64,000 bases of DNA from Pipra filicauda (taxonomy: Eukaryota > Chordata > Aves > Passeriformes > Pipridae): positions 124,001-188,000 of the forward strand of contig NW_024104527.1 of assembly GCF_003945595.2 (NCBI RefSeq), given 5' to 3'. The notes beneath the pieces were generated by a model. It searched no databases. It saw only the letters and a list, made by a program, of their open reading frames with translations, and was not told where the DNA came from. Position numbers and translations under genes: made by a program. This document shows positions 13,601-25,600 of the stretch, one piece after another. Position 1 is the stretch's first letter. Each line of letters starts with the position of its first letter.

Positions 13601-16600
13601 TCTGTAGATAAAGAGGCCGAGCCTCGCTGAGGCTGTCTGGTGAGTAGGGTGGGAGGCTGCACTGGAGTGGCTGTGAGTGGCCAGGAGCAGTAGCTGCCAG
13701 GCTGGTTTGCAGAGCACTTTGAGTCTCAAGTGAGAGAGAAATATTGAGATGGTTTCCCTTAGTCTCTGAAGAAGAAGAGGGACAGGGATCCTACTCCTGG
13801 TCATGGCCCTTCCTTCCCCTATTTTTCCCCCTCAACCAGGTGGCTGCTGAGAAGATGGCACAGGCTTTGGCTGAAAGGAGCTGCGAGCTGCAACTGCTGC
13901 GCCAGCATGTGTTGGGGAAGGAGCCTTTTGGGACCCACTTGGCTGGTGCCAGGCTGTTGAAGCAGCACAAGCAGCCCATGCAAGTAAGAATCATGCGACT
14001 GCCTGTGGCCTCAGGGCTCCAGAGAGAACTGTTTGCCACAGAAAAATGGGAGAGAGAGGAGTACCACAGAGAATGATAGAAATGAAAGTGGGATTAGGGA
14101 AGAGACTTCCTATAGGAGGAAGAGATGAAACTGAGGGGTAGAAATGCTGCCTGGATGTTCTGATCTTGATTTCACCAGCCTATGTCAGTGTCTCTTTTTG
14201 TTTTGATCAGGCAGCATTTGGGTCCACAGGGCACATAAAAGTATGAAAGACATCCACCCTCTGACCTTTCAGCATTGACCCAGTCCTTCCTTGGGCTGGA
14301 CTGCTTTGCTGTATTGTAATCTCCTCCCTGACATTGTCACATTCTGGAGGGGACAAGAGAGCTAATTTTAGGTCGCACTAATTCTTGGCAGAGCCTGCTG
14401 GCTGTTTGCTGTCTCTTCCACAATTGGAGTTGGTATTTTTAAAGCAACTTTGCTAAAACCCCCTTTGAGGCTGAACACAACTCCGAGGCTACATATGCCA
14501 CGCTCCTACTTGAGCAGCTGTCAGTGGTTTATTGGTGAGCTGACATGTTGAATGCTTTTAAGCAGCTGTAAACAGGTTTCTATTCCCAGGATCAGTGAGC
14601 TCTACAGACTTCCAGGGATGTGTATATGGGCCAAGCTCTGTGTTTTCTTTCCTGCATGGTCCTTCTGGGCCACATCTTAGACGGAAATGTAGGTCTTTGT
14701 AGAGTCTCAGTTGAAGGACGGGTTGCTGCAGTTGCATGAAACCTGCTTAATCCTTACTATGAAGACACTGCCAGCAAACTCCAGTGCCACATAAAGCAAG
14801 GCCAGTGCCCTGTTGCCCACACACGGCTTCTGGGTGCAATTCACTTCTCCCTGCTGCCTGGCGAGATCCCCTTCATTGGTTTCTCACATTTCAGAGGTGT
14901 CAAAAGAGCAACCAGCAGCTTTGCTGCAATCCTGGAGCTCTGGGGAAGCTGCACATTCCCCATAAAGATACAAACCTGGAGGCTTTTGTGTTTTCAGGAA
15001 ATACTGGAAATAGCTTCTGGAGCTACAGCCATTGCCAGACCCTCACAGGGGGACAGCAGCTGTGGGGCTGAGGGAGGTGAGTGTGGTGACAACTTCTTTT
15101 GAGGTCCCCAAACATGACCGGGGCTTTCTGCTGTGGGGAAAACGTGGTCACATGAAACTGTGAAAGAGTAAAGAGCTTCGAACAAGGGTGAATATTGCGA
15201 AATAAAGCTGTACCTCTCTTTAAGGTGATGTCTGAGGGTGGGAGTAGGGAAAAAGAGGCTGGTGTTGGATTTGAGGTGAGGTGCTTCTATTCAAGATCTG
15301 ATGCTGTCCAGTGGAAAGGTTTTGACTTTGTTTCAGGCTGAGCTGAGACAAGTTTGGGTTTCGCCTGGGACCAGGGTTTGGATTTTGCCTTGGGACCAGG
15401 ACACCTGAAATTTGTCTGGGGTAGAACAGCAGGCCTGGGATGTTGCTGTTGCTTTGGGCTGCTGTTCAAATATTAAGCAGAGAAGAAGGATATTTACTAA
15501 GGGACAATGGGGAGCACAAGCATTGGGACCCTGTCTTTCCAAAGAGGGATTCTGTGTCATCATACTGGGGTTTGAACTGGCATGCAGTATCCCTGCAACC
15601 AAGCTGTCTTTGCAGTTACAATGTCGGCAGCAGAGCTGGAGAAGGATCTCGTTAATGCCAAAGAGGAGCTGGAGCTAATGGCGAAGAAAGAGAGGGAAAG
15701 CAGGGTGAGCTTATGATGAAGCCTGTGCTTGATCTCCCTTGCTTGCAGGAGACCTTTGGGCTGCCTCTCACTTGAGGTTTTGGACCCCACTATTGTGAGG
15801 ATACCCCCAGTGAGAGAAATGGGGCAGTAGCTTGCAGGGGGATGTTGGCTCTCTGAAGTCTCTCACGGGCTTCTCTTCCCTCTGTAGCGGGAGCTCACTG
15901 CTCTGCAGTCTGTCGTGGCCACGCAGGAGGAAGAGCTGCAGGTGCAGGCCTCGGATATAGAGTCCCTGACCAGAACCATCCAGATCAAAGAGGACCTCAT
16001 CAAGGTGAGATACTGTGCTGTGGTGGATCAGTTCCACCTGCAGAGGCTGCAGAGGAGTCTCTTCTTTCCCCACATCCTCAGAACAGCATGGCTGGCTGGC
16101 TGTGGATGGTTTGCCTAAAGCTCTCTGTGGTACTTTGGCCAGAAGGTAAAGGCCACAAACCCCCGGAGTGTTGTCATTTGGCTTTTTGCTCCTTGTGTAC
16201 CAAACACCCTCCTTTGAGAGCCCTTTAATCAGAGTGCATGGTGTCCCTTCTCAGTTCTTGCTGCAGGCTGTGGTCTGTGCCTAATCCACTCTGGGTGCTC
16301 TGGTATTTTTTTTCTTAGGAGACCTGGATCTTTCCAAACATTTGAAACTTTTGGCAGTTGCATTCCAGGGAGGTTTATGAAGGTCCAGCTGTCTTTGTTA
16401 TTGATCCCTTCTTCACTGAGCTCTCCTGCTGCTTGTTGATTTTCAGGATCTGCAGATGCAGCTGGTGGATCCTGAAGAAATTCCAGCCATGGAAAGGCTG
16501 ACACAAGAAGTGCTGGTGCTTCGGGAGAAGGTGGCCATGGCAGAATCACAAGGACAAGAGGCTGCTGGAAACAGAAGGCAGCAGGTAGTGTGCCATGTGG

Positions 16601-19600
16601 GGCAAGCTTGAATGTGTTTATATTTCTGCTGGTGCTCAGTTGTGAGGCTTTGTTTTCAGCCTCTTGATGTGCCAAGATGTGCTTGTTCTTGGAAGCTGGC
16701 TGTGTGTGATGGAGAGGATTGGTTCCCTTTAGCACTTGTCCAAAGGGCAGAGTCTTCTGGGAGTCCAGGGATGGCATGGATCAATTTGGACACGAGCAAG
16801 AGAGGAAGGGGGAAGCCCCAGTGTCTCGGGGATGGCCAAATGTCTCCTTTGATTTCTGTCTGGTTTGTAAGTGCTGCATGTTGTCTCTTCTCTTCAATCA
16901 GTTGCTACTGATGCTGGAAGGGCTGATGGCTGAGAGGAATCGGTTAAATGAGGCTCTCCAGGCAGAGAGGCAGCTCTATGGCAGCCTGGTGAAGTTTCAC
17001 ACACACCCAGACAGGTGAGTGAGTGTGTGCCTTGGCTCTGTGCTGCCCTTCACTGCCAGGACAGGCATGGGTGGTCCATTGGGGCAATCCCTGAAGCAGT
17101 GGTTGTTCTGCAAGTCTGAGAGCCTTCAGGGGGGAAAGAGGGAGTTGAGGCAAAACATCAGCCCAATGTTTTTTGGGGAGTTGAAGTTTTAGGCTTTTTC
17201 CCTTCAAGACGCTGTGGTGGCCAGCTTTAAATGCTCCCTAAACTCCCCCCCATTGCCGTGGGATTTCCATCTCTGTTCCCTGACTTATCCCTTCCCAGCT
17301 CAATTTCCCACCCACACTTGGCCACCTTTCAGAGACTGCTGTCAAATTCCCAACCAGCTGTTGGGTTGATAAGGATCTATCTAGGTGCTTATCCAGGCGG
17401 TTGTCTGTCCCCTGCAGTAATCCCATGCCCTTCATGAGGCTGCAGCCTCTGGGATATTTGAGCTACCTGATAGCAAGAGAGCACATAAGTGGAGTGCTTG
17501 GGTTAGCACTGAAGAACAGCTGTGACTCTGAGTCCCCTAGCATGGGCTGGAGCCTTTTTTGGGGATGGCTGTGCTCTGGGGAGGTTAGAGGTGAGGCGGG
17601 AGGTGGCTGAGCTGCCTGGAGTCAACGTCTGTATCGATGGAGGGGCCGGTTTGGTGTGTGCTTGCTGCAGCCTGTCTAACCCTCTTCCGTTCTGTGCGGC
17701 GTGTCCGCTTAGCGCTGCGAGAGACCACGCTCTGCAGGTGGAGCTGGAAGGGGTCCACGAGCTCCGGGGACAGCTGGAAGAAGCTCTTGGAAGAAGCTTG
17801 GAGTGTTTGAGCAGGCTGGAGACACAGGGCGCCATAGGAGGTGGGGAACAGGAGCGTGTGAGAGTCCTACCCCAGCATGCCTTCTGAGCACTGGCGCTCA
17901 CCCGCCTGCCACGGAAACGGTTCACTAACCGAGCGAGCCTGTCTCACTGACTCTGGGAGGGTTGCTTTGGTTCTTAGTAATGGTACAGTAGAACTGGTGC
18001 AGGGCTTTTTTGTTTTATTTTTGAGCTGCTTCGGAAACGGCGATCAGTGCAATCCACCCGTGTCTCGTGTACGTTCCTGTCTGACCTACCCTGGTGGCCA
18101 CTGATGTATTTGCACATTCAAATCATTCCATTTTAGTTGATTTCCCTCTATCTCCCTTCTCCTCCCACCCCCATGGGCCAAATAAAGATTCCCTATCTCT
18201 GAAGGAAACACCAGATGTTTTCTATCATCTCCCAAGTGCATGAGTGTGAGTTTTTGTATTCCCTTACCATTTTCTTAAACCAGTGACATCCACCTCTTGG
18301 GTTGATGGTGGTTGGCCCAAAGGGAGACAGTGTATATGGAAAAGTGGGTTCCAGAGACAGAGAATTCAAGACCTGGTGACACTTGGCTGGGCCTCTTACA
18401 CAAGACTTGAGTGTAGAACCAGCGATTCAGTTTATGCTTAAACCAAATCCTACTCCAGTATTGATGATTTTACTGAATGGTTTTTTTTCCCCTAATTGTC
18501 TCAGCCTAGCCTGTGAGTCTTCAAGGGAGAATTTCCTCCTCTTTTTGACAGATGGTTTGGTGTGACTGAGACAGCGCCCGGGCTGGGTCTGCTCCCTCAC
18601 TTGTACATCCACATCTTGTTTACAGGCTCCATGCACCCCCTGGGCTGTTGGACAGGACCCTATTTCTGCATTGCTGGGGGCTGTCTCACTTGGCACCATT
18701 GCATACCTTTTCCAGGGTCTCTTTCAGCTCCTCCAGGAGTGTGGAGGCTGGCAGGAGAGCTGAAAAACAGCAGCAACAGCTTCCCAATGATCAGTGCTTC
18801 CCACACATGGCAGGCTATGGATCTCTTGTCCCGTAATCACTTCCCAAAGTGGCAGGAGCAAATTTTGCACCTCTGAGCATCTGTTTCTGCTTGCTGGGGA
18901 GGCTGAACTGGGCTGAACTGTGCTGCGCACCCGGACCTGTGACTGCCCTGCTGCATGGCTGCTTGTGACTGCTTCACAGGGCACCAGCTGTCCTGTTCCT
19001 TTTGCCCCTGCTGAGAGCTCCTCTTCCTGTCTCACATGGGGCTGGGATGCAACACAGCTCTCCCAGCAGGTCAGGACTGCCCCTCTGGGTCAGCATTCGG
19101 CTGTGTGGTGACCTCAGTGGTTCCCATATGGCCAGAAGGGGCAGAGCTGGAGGCTGCTGGGCAGCTCTGGGTTTGGTTAGCTTTTCCTTTCTTCTGTTTC
19201 ATCTCATTCCCTTCCTCTCACTTCTCTGTGTAGCACCATCTTCTCTTTATCCTTCTGCTTCTTGCTTTGTAGGAGCCTTTGTGTCCCTGTCCTTACCTTT
19301 CTGCCTTCCCTCCTCCATCCTGGCACTGATGCCGAGCTGACCTCCTGTCAGCAGTTCTTTGTGCTGTCTCATAGCTCTTTGTGGAGATCTATCCTTCCTC
19401 TCTCAACTTTCCTGTGGACCTTGCTTCTCTTCCGTTGTTCACAGCAGTGTGAAGGCTCCCATGCAGCTGGTGCACCTGGGTGTCCCGTGCTTGTGGGCCA
19501 TATGCAATTTGCAAGCCATGTAACTAATTCTCTGTGCCTTCAGGCTGGGGTAAAAGACAGAGAAGTCTGTGGAAAAGTAGTGCTGGGGTTGCATCTCTTG

Positions 19601-22600
19601 TCTCCAGTGCTGGTGGCACACAGAGACCTGAGCAGCCTGGTGTGCTCCTGCTGCCATGGAGGGTTCAAGCACTTGGTGAACAGCAGCCTGGGCACAGCTG
19701 CCCTGCGTACGCACTTCTCTGCTCCCCCAGTACCAGATTCCTCTTCCCCTGGGGTTGGTTGGTTTATTTTTCCTTGAGATTTGTGCTCCCTTTTTCTCTC
19801 TGGTCCTGGAGCACTGGGAGCTGTGTGGAGCTGTGGGTGAGGCTGAAAAGTGGGATGCTGTGCCCTGGCATAAGAGCTGATTCTCCTATGTGCCCAGAGC
19901 AGCTGTGCTGGCTGTGTGCCACCCTGCTCTGCTCCTTCAGCCACAGTGACCCACCTTGAGAGCCATGTGGCCCTCAGCCTCCCAGCAAAGGCTGCAGCTG
20001 ATGGTCTGCATCCCCTTACCCTTCAGGCCCTGCAGGCACTGAACTATCCTCCTGCATGGTTTGGCACCTGACTGAGGGTTTTTGCAACCTCGTGGCAGTT
20101 GCTTGTCATGAGTGTGTCACCAGTGCTGTGGACGGTGTGCTGTGCAAATGCCTGCCCTGCTGCAAGGCATGCTCCTGGCTGGTCCATAGCTATTCCTCCT
20201 GAGAGCCACGTGCTTCCTTGCTGGCTTCCCTTCACCAGCGATGCTTGGCATCTCTCCTGCTGCAATTTGTCTGTTATCCCCTGCTCTGTGTTCAGCCTTG
20301 CCCAGGAGCTCCAGCCAGACCTAATGGTGATGGATTTGGCCACAGGCAAAGCAGCTGCCTCTCCTTTGGTGCAAAGGCAGCTGTGAGGCCTGACCCTGCA
20401 CAGCCCCAGGGGAAAGTCTGGGGCCCTGTCCAAGCACCCGTCTCCCTGGGAGGAAGAGGGATTGGGGGTACACCCATGTCCCAGCTGCCTAGGCAGGCGT
20501 TGTAAGTCCTCACCCAGGGCTTTGCATCAAGGGCCCAGGAGCAGAGCTGTGCAAGCAAGAAAAGCATAACCTCAGCTCAGCCCAAAGCCCCCAGGCACTG
20601 TGGTATGGGACACAAGTGTCCCTTTACCTCTGCAAAGCCAGTGCAGGACTTTGAAAGAGCCCAAGGCCACGCCTGACAGCAGGGCTTGGGCAATGCGGGA
20701 AGGGTGGCAATGCGGGAAGTGCCTCCTAAGCTACCTCTGCCTGGGCAGTCAGGCCCCCAACACCAGGCTGAGGCAATGCCAACAAGGCTCCCTGACCAAA
20801 CTCATGCTGCTACTGCTGCTGTGTCTTGTGAAGTGGCTGTAGAGTGGGTGGTGTGTGTGCACGTCTGTCAGGGCAGCAAGCACAAGGTGGTGAGAAAGCA
20901 GAGATGTGGATGGGGCAGATACCAGTGCTGGGGTGCTGTCCCCTCCCTCACTGATGGGCCAGCACAGGATGCTGGGTTGGAACTCCAGCATGCAGAGAGG
21001 GGATGGAAGGGCACAGGGACAGTAGGGAAACCTCGGTCCTGCTGGAAGTGTGCGAGCACCAGGTGTGTATGAAGCAGTCACCTGCCCCGGGGCTGCCCAC
21101 AGGGGCCATGGGCATCACTAGGGAGGAGAGTGCAGAGGCAGTGCTGCCAGTGCCAATCCTCTGAGTGCCTTGTGCTGTGCTGTCCCCTAGGTCAGGCTGC
21201 AGGCACAGATGCCAACGTTGCCAGCACCAACTTCACCGACGGCATGAAGGAGGAGACAACCCGTGGCGTGGCAACCCAGCACGTGAGTCAGGGCAGCGCG
21301 ACACTGGGAATAGGGGTGGCAGAACTGGGCACTGCACCACTGCCAAACTGTGTCCTAGCCCCTTTGGAAACGCCCCCATCACCCTCTGTCTTTGTCCCTC
21401 TAGAGCAGCCCCCGAGCCCTTAAGGAAAGTGGGAACACCGAAAGGAGAACAGCGCCCACTGTGCCAGAGCGGGAGCTGCGAGCCGAAGAGGAGCTGCGGG
21501 AGCTGAAGGCACAGCTGGAGGAAGCCGGCTTCTCCTCTGTCTCCCACATCAGGCAAGAACTCCGTGACTCTGGAGCCAGCGGGTGGCAGTGGCTGGAGGG
21601 GACACCCTGCATCCCAGCCTCTGCCTGCCCTTCACAGTGCCTTGTGCCCCTAGGAAGGCGATGCTGAGCCTGTGCCTGGAAAATGCGGAGCTGAAGGAGC
21701 GGATGGGTGAAGCCACATCGCTGCTGGAGGGCGGGGAGCAGGAGGAGGCTGGGCTGGGCAGCCCCCTGGCCTCTGAAACCCACAGGCTGCAGCGGAAGAC
21801 CCGCAGTTCCCTCGGGGACCGCCCGGCCGGAGGCAGTGGGGATGGCCAGGGGGTCCCAGCAGAGAGGGGAACTGTGCCCACCAAACGCCCAGCACTGGAG
21901 GCACGATCCCAGGATGACATGCCCAAGAGACCCTGCCCTGGAAGCCCAGGTGGAGGGGACAGGAGCCACGTAAGTGCACAGGGGACTTAGAATGGGGATG
22001 AGGATAGAGATGGGGATGAGGGTGGAAATGGGGGGCTGATAGCTCATCTCCCATCTGGCAGGTGGAGGGCACCGTTCTCGGTGGGGGTTGGCCAGGGCTG
22101 GGCACAGAGCTGCATTCCCAGGTGGCACAGGGCCAAAGGCAGTGCCAGGAGCTGCAGGACAAGCTTGCCGCCTCAGAGGCCACAGTGCGGGCACAAGCCG
22201 AGCAGCTGGAGAAGTACCACGTCCTGCTCCGTGAGTTAAAACCGCGGGTGGGACAGGGAGTCTGTGCCGAGCCTGGCATGCCCTGTGCACTGTGCTGTGC
22301 ATGGGGCAGGGGTGGTGAATCCTGCCCGGGGAGGACCCTGAGCTGAATGGGCTGCCCAGCAGGTGAACCTCACACCCAGCAGCTCAGCAAGCAAGTGCAG
22401 GTGGACTTCCAGGACCTGGGCTATGAGACGTGTGGGCGAAGTGAGACCGAGGCTGACCGGGATGAGACCACCAGCCCTGGTAAGGAGAGCCAAGGTTCCA
22501 GGGATCCCTATGCTTTGCCTACCTGGCATGGAGAAATGACACACTGTGCCCTCTACAGAGTGTGAGGAGCCAGACATGTTCAGTGAGCTCAGCCTGGGCG

Positions 22601-25600
22601 AGGAGCTGGGGTCCCCATGCCAGCTAGGGGTGCCCAGAGCAGGCAAGACTGCCCAGAAAGTCATGGCCCTGGAGGATGTGGGGGCCCTGCACCAGCACAT
22701 CCAGGACCTCAAGGCACAGCTGCTCAATGCCAACAAGGTGATCCAGAGCCTGCAGCGCCGTGCCCGCTCCATCTCCGTCACCAGTGGCTACACCTCGGGT
22801 GCTGAGCGGCCTCTACCAGGTCCCAAGGCCTTGGTCTCCCCAGCCCACAGCCTCACTGATGAGGATGAGGGCTGGCAATCGGATGGCCATGGCACCCTCT
22901 GCCCACCTGCCCTGAGGGCACACCATGACCTGCAGAGCCTGGTGCACCGTGTCGCCCTCCTCGAGGCACAGCTGCCCTCAGCCAAGCCTGGAGGGGCTTT
23001 GCCCAAGGAGCTGCAGTCTGCCACTTGGCCAGGGTATGGTCCTGGGGACTGGGACTGGATGGGGGGCTACGGGGGTCCGCAGGAATTTCTCAAGGGTGGT
23101 GGCTCCCTGTTGCATGTTTTCCCTGCAGCCAGGTTCCTGGGGTGTTTGCATGGTGGGGTAGAGCCCCAGCAGCGGACAGTGCACAGACTCCCTCCACGGC
23201 ACTCTCAGGGAGTCTGACTGCCCTGCCAATGCCCTGCCTGCCCATCTCTCCCAGGAAGTACAACTCGCTGATCCAGGCGCAGGCTCGGGAGCTCTCCCAC
23301 CTGCGGCAGATGCTGCGGGAGGGCCGGGGCGTGAGCCGCAGCCTGGCCCAGCACCTGCGGGACGCCCTGCGGTCCTTCGAGGACCTGCTCCGCGGCACTG
23401 ACATCGACTACTACCTGGGCCAGGGCTTTCGAGAGCAGCTGGCCCAGGGCAGGCAGCTGGCTGAGAGGCTCAGCGACAAGCTGGGCACCAGTAAGTACCT
23501 TTAGGGGGCCAGTGGGAATGGGTATTGTGGGTGCACAACAGGTGAGGAAGGGATGCTTTGGTGGGTGAAGGGCTGTAGCCACTCAGACATCTTGTGCTGG
23601 GCTGTGCTGTCCTGCTCTGTTTGGGGCTGGGCATCCTTAGGCATGGAGACACTGACTGACTCTTCTCTGCCTTGGTTTTTCAGGAGATCGACAAGATGGG
23701 GAGGATAAAACTAGTCATGAACTCCTGGCACTGAGGTACCTGTTCCCAAGGAGGGTTCATGGGACCTGCTTGGTGTGGGCACCCTGGGGTCTATCACTGC
23801 TCTTGGGGTGGGGGGCCCAGGATGCCCTCAATATCTCTGCTTCAGGCACAGATCCTGGGGCTACCTCTGCAGCTGGGGACCCCTATGGGGGCTCCATGTC
23901 TCCAAGTGCATCACAAGTGGGACATGCCGTGTGGGGTGTCATGTAGGAAAGAGCTGTGGGATGGAGGTCACCCTGACCTGCCAGCCCAGGTGACAGGCTA
24001 CCCCTGCAGGCTCAGCCGGAAGCTCCAGGAGAAGGAGAAGGTGATTGAGAGCCTGGAGGTGAAGCTGCAGGACCGCTCTGAGTCCCCAGGTAGCAGCTGC
24101 CCACCCTCCGAGTCATCCCACTCTGCCACGAGCTCCTCCTTCACGTCTGAGGGGCTGGAGCCCTGCTCTGATGGGGATGCAGCCAGCGAGTGCAGTCAGT
24201 GCCATGAGGAGCCTGCCCAACTCACAGGTACTGCAGGGTGACCAGGGGCCACAACCACCTCTGGACATGTGGACTTGGCTGCTTGGGGTGTGCCAGGGTC
24301 CCCAGTGCCCCCAGGGAGAAGGGATCTTTGCTAGGCTGAGCCAGAGCCACGCTAACATCTCTCTCTCCATCTCTAGGCCATCAGTTGGACTCCTTGTCCA
24401 AACCTGTTAGTGCCCCCTTGCCTGCACTGGCCCCTGGGCTGTCCCCCTTCTTGTCTGCTGGGCCCCCCCCTCCCACGGCCCCACCATTCCTGGGCTGCTG
24501 TGGGACCTCTGTCTGCTCCCTGGCTGAGGCAAAACAGGAACTGCAGGTGCTCCAGAGGCAACTGGGAGAAAGTGAGCACGCTGACTCTGGCTTGGGTTTG
24601 GTCCTGCCTGCCCTGCATGCTGTGCTGTGCCTCATCCCCTCCCACCCTCTCTGACCTGCCTGTCCTGCCCTGGACCTTCTGCTTCTTGGGGCTATGGTTT
24701 TGAGGTTGGGTCCCATCTCTCTGGCTGACGGATGATGGGGACATGTAGCTCTTGTGCAGAGAGGTCTTGGTGGGTGGAATGGACACAGCTGGAGGCAACA
24801 CTAGCCGTTGGTGTGGGCACTCGGGTATCCCAGGGCCTTTGGTAAAGGGTGGTTTAGCTAGTTGTTCTGTAGGAGTGGGGCTGGGACCCTCTACTTTGTG
24901 TCCCATAATCAGCAAGCTCTGGGAGAAACTCTGCTCTTCAGCAGGAGTGGGTTTGATCAGGGTGGGAGGTCAAGTGATGGGGGATCACTGTGGGGGGACA
25001 CTGGGCTGCACTGTTGGGCAGAGCGAGAAGGGGGCAAAAAGCACATGATGGGAGTGTGTTGCCTCATTTTTCGTCCCTGCTCATTGTCCTTCTCCTCCCT
25101 GATTTGCCCTGTGTGTGGAGGTGTGGCACTGCCCGTGGCACCAGCAAAGCCTACAGTCCCACTGGGCCCCTTTGGAGAGGGCAGCAAAGCCCCAGCATCG
25201 TTCTGCCAGCACGGTGCACTGCAGAGCCTGGCTGAGCTCCCCGGGGCCACCTCAGCCCGTGTCCTCTGGGACGTACCCCCACCTGGCCAGACACCTTATG
25301 GGGCCCTCCCATTGGGGTGCACTTCCAGCCAGAAGCTAACAGGTATGGTCCATGTTGGAGACCACAGGGGGCATCCTATGTGTGTGTGGGGGAACGGGGA
25401 GGAGATCTGGCACCAGAATGACTGTGGGACATGACTCTGGCATGGGGCAGGATAGTGGGGATGGCATGAGGCAGATGGCACTGCCCTTCCTGCCCTGAGC
25501 CCTCTCCTTGGCTGTGGCAGGGGCAGACCTGCTGGAGGAACACTTGGTGGAGATCCGCAGCCTGCGCCAGCGCCTCGAGGAGTCCATCTGCACCAACGAC

